Shown here: in pieces, positions 63,001 through 64,000 of the stretch
Layout: each line of letters begins with the position of its first letter
Position numbering within the stretch: the first letter of the stretch is position 1
Assembly (NCBI RefSeq): GCF_025698945.1
Contig: NZ_JAILWM010000001.1
Span: forward strand, 310,001 to 374,000
DNA length: 64,000 nt
From: Nitrosopumilus sp.
GTDB lineage: Archaea > Thermoproteota > Nitrososphaeria > Nitrososphaerales > Nitrosopumilaceae
Direction of reading: 5' to 3'
Program-made: the position numbers and the translations under genes
The notes under the pieces: model-generated
The model's database searches: none
Told to the model about the DNA's origin: nothing
Seen by the model: the letters and a program-made list of their open reading frames with translations, nothing else

Positions 63001-63160
63001 CATCGCCAGGTGCAGGCTCTCTTTTGTTTTGTTTCTCGTTTTCTTTGAAATAATCCTTGTGTGCCAAATTCTGGTGTTCACGCAGTTTCTCTATGTTTTC
63101 AAATCCTTTATGACACAAGTAACATTTTGGCTTGTTCTCATCAACTAGTGGTAAGACCAT
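62987..63160 (-). CDS. C2H2 zinc-finger miniprotein (57 aa)
   Basis: 57 residues with one C2H2 finger: KCYLCHKGFENIEKLREHQN followed by LAH, then a charged tail. A single finger of this kind may bind RNA, DNA or protein. It overlaps the end of the TPR gene by 14 bases on the opposite strand. Confidence 0.68.
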   Translation of the reverse strand: MVLPLVDENKPKCYLCHKGFENIEKLREHQNLAHKDYFKENEKQNKREPAPGDVTVF

Positions 63161-63233
63161 ATCTGAAATTACCGCACGGATACTTATCTCTTGAGACTAG
63201 AAGGAATATATCATGATGAGTGATGCATAGTTC

Positions 63234-64000
63234 ATGCTTGAACAACTAGTAGGAGAATCTCAAGCTTTAGATCGTGCATTATCTGGCGAAGAACTATCCT
63301 ACAAAGATGGAATGGATCTGATGAATTATGATAATTTACATTTGCTTGCTGCAGTGGCTGACAATGCAAGAAAAAAACTAGTAGGCGATACTGTAACATT
63401 TGCAGCATCATACTACATGAACTACACAAATGTCTGCGCAGCTAGCTGCCAGATGTGCGCATTTTACAGAAAAGATGGCGCAGATGATGCATACACCCTA
63501 ACTCCACAAGAAATTGAAGGACGAGTTGCAATTGCAAAACAGATGGGTGCAACCGAAGTCCACATTGTTGGAGGATTTCATCCAAAACTTCCGCTGGAGT
63601 ATTATGAGGATATGATGAGGACAATAAAAAAGAGCCATCCACAATTAAACATCAAAGCACTTACTGCAGCTGAGATTTACTATTTATCAAAACTAACAAA
63701 AAATTCCACTAAAGAGATTTTATCTCGTCTCAAAGATGCAGGACTTGATTCAATGCCAGGAGGTGGAGCAGAACTGTTCCATCCTGATATTCGTGATAAG
63801 ATTGTAAGAGGAAAATGCACAGGCCAGCAATGGCTTGATGTAATTGAAGAAGCACATACTATGGGAATTCAAAGTAATGTGACAATGCTTTATGGCCACA
63901 TAGAAAAGCCAGAGCACATCATTGATCATCTCATAAAGATTCGAGACCTTCAAAAGAAAACAAATGGTTTTCTAACTTTGATTCCTTTGAAATTCAGTCT
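63234..64000 (+). CDS. cofH: CofH-type radical SAM enzyme, 5' part
   Basis: 255 codons visible, cut by the window end. The radical SAM cluster motif is NYTNVCAASCQMCAFYRKD (CxxxCxxC); EVHIVGGFHPKLPLEYYEDM follows. The family makes the deazaflavin F0, precursor of coenzyme F420, with CofG; it also contains the menaquinone enzymes MqnC/MqnE. CofH is favoured as thaumarchaea make F420. An in-frame TAG two codons upstream fixes the ATG at 63234. Confidence 0.85.
   Translation, partial: MLEQLVGESQALDRALSGEELSYKDGMDLMNYDNLHLLAAVADNARKKLVGDTVTFAASYYMNYTNVCAASCQMCAFYRKDGADDAYTLTPQEIEGRVAIAKQMGATEVHIVGGFHPKLPLEYYEDMMRTIKKSHPQLNIKALTAAEIYYLSKLTKNSTKEILSRLKDAGLDSMPGGGAELFHPDIRDKIVRGKCTGQQWLDVIEEAHTMGIQSNVTMLYGHIEKPEHIIDHLIKIRDLQKKTNGFLTLIPLKFS

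Overview
The window is archaeal and fits an ammonia-oxidising thaumarchaeon of the Nitrosopumilus/Nitrosarchaeum kind. This rests on low GC content, an adjacent TFB-TBP gene pair, FEN-1 with a PCNA-binding tail, Lrp/AsnC regulators, a CofH-type F420 gene, a secreted protein ending in a PEFG-type anchor, and many tiny zinc-ribbon genes. Many genes start with GTG or TTG about 25 bases after a TATA-like box, as expected for leaderless archaeal transcripts. The taxon is inferred from gene content; no search was run.

Layout: 1-6.6 kb holds a truncated membrane protein, two PAS proteins around an AMP-forming acetyl-CoA synthetase, FEN-1 and tRNA-Ser(CGA). 6.8-16.1 kb holds small genes, a frameshifted secreted-protein gene, a nitroreductase, a stand-alone RAM domain, a coiled-coil/JAMM pair and a DppB/DppC-type permease pair. 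16.1-24.1 kb holds a duplicated zinc-ribbon gene, a possible structured RNA, an HD-GNAT-like protein, TFB-TBP, a PD-(D/E)XK-like gene and a PAC2-family protein. 24.6-42.3 kb holds a SNF2 helicase, superoxide dismutase, secreted proteins, a block of miniature zinc-finger genes, a class III cyclase, two genes sharing a 20-base promoter element, a GlcD-type oxidase, a second HD-GNAT-like protein, a membrane J-protein, an Lrp regulator and a TPR protein.

42.5-57 kb is a defence island. A leftward, mostly overlapping set encodes HsdR, a YgjP-like metalloprotease, an HNH nuclease and a HEPN-like protein. It is followed by a zinc-ribbon protein and a KAP-like NTPase with membrane helices between Walker A and Walker B. 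To the right lie a Shedu-like nuclease, a full-length HsdS on the minus strand, HsdM and a half-length HsdS on the plus strand, then a three-gene HNH operon and a winged-helix protein. The inverted HsdS genes suggest possible specificity switching. The HEPN, HNH and NTPase genes are candidates for an additional or undescribed defence module.

57.2-64 kb returns to ordinary archaeal genes: a membrane protein, a Hrq1/MrfA-like helicase with a cysteine cluster, a matrixin-like protease with a repeated Trp-rich C-terminal module, a TPR protein, a C2H2 mini-protein and the 5' part of a CofH-type radical SAM gene cut by the window end.
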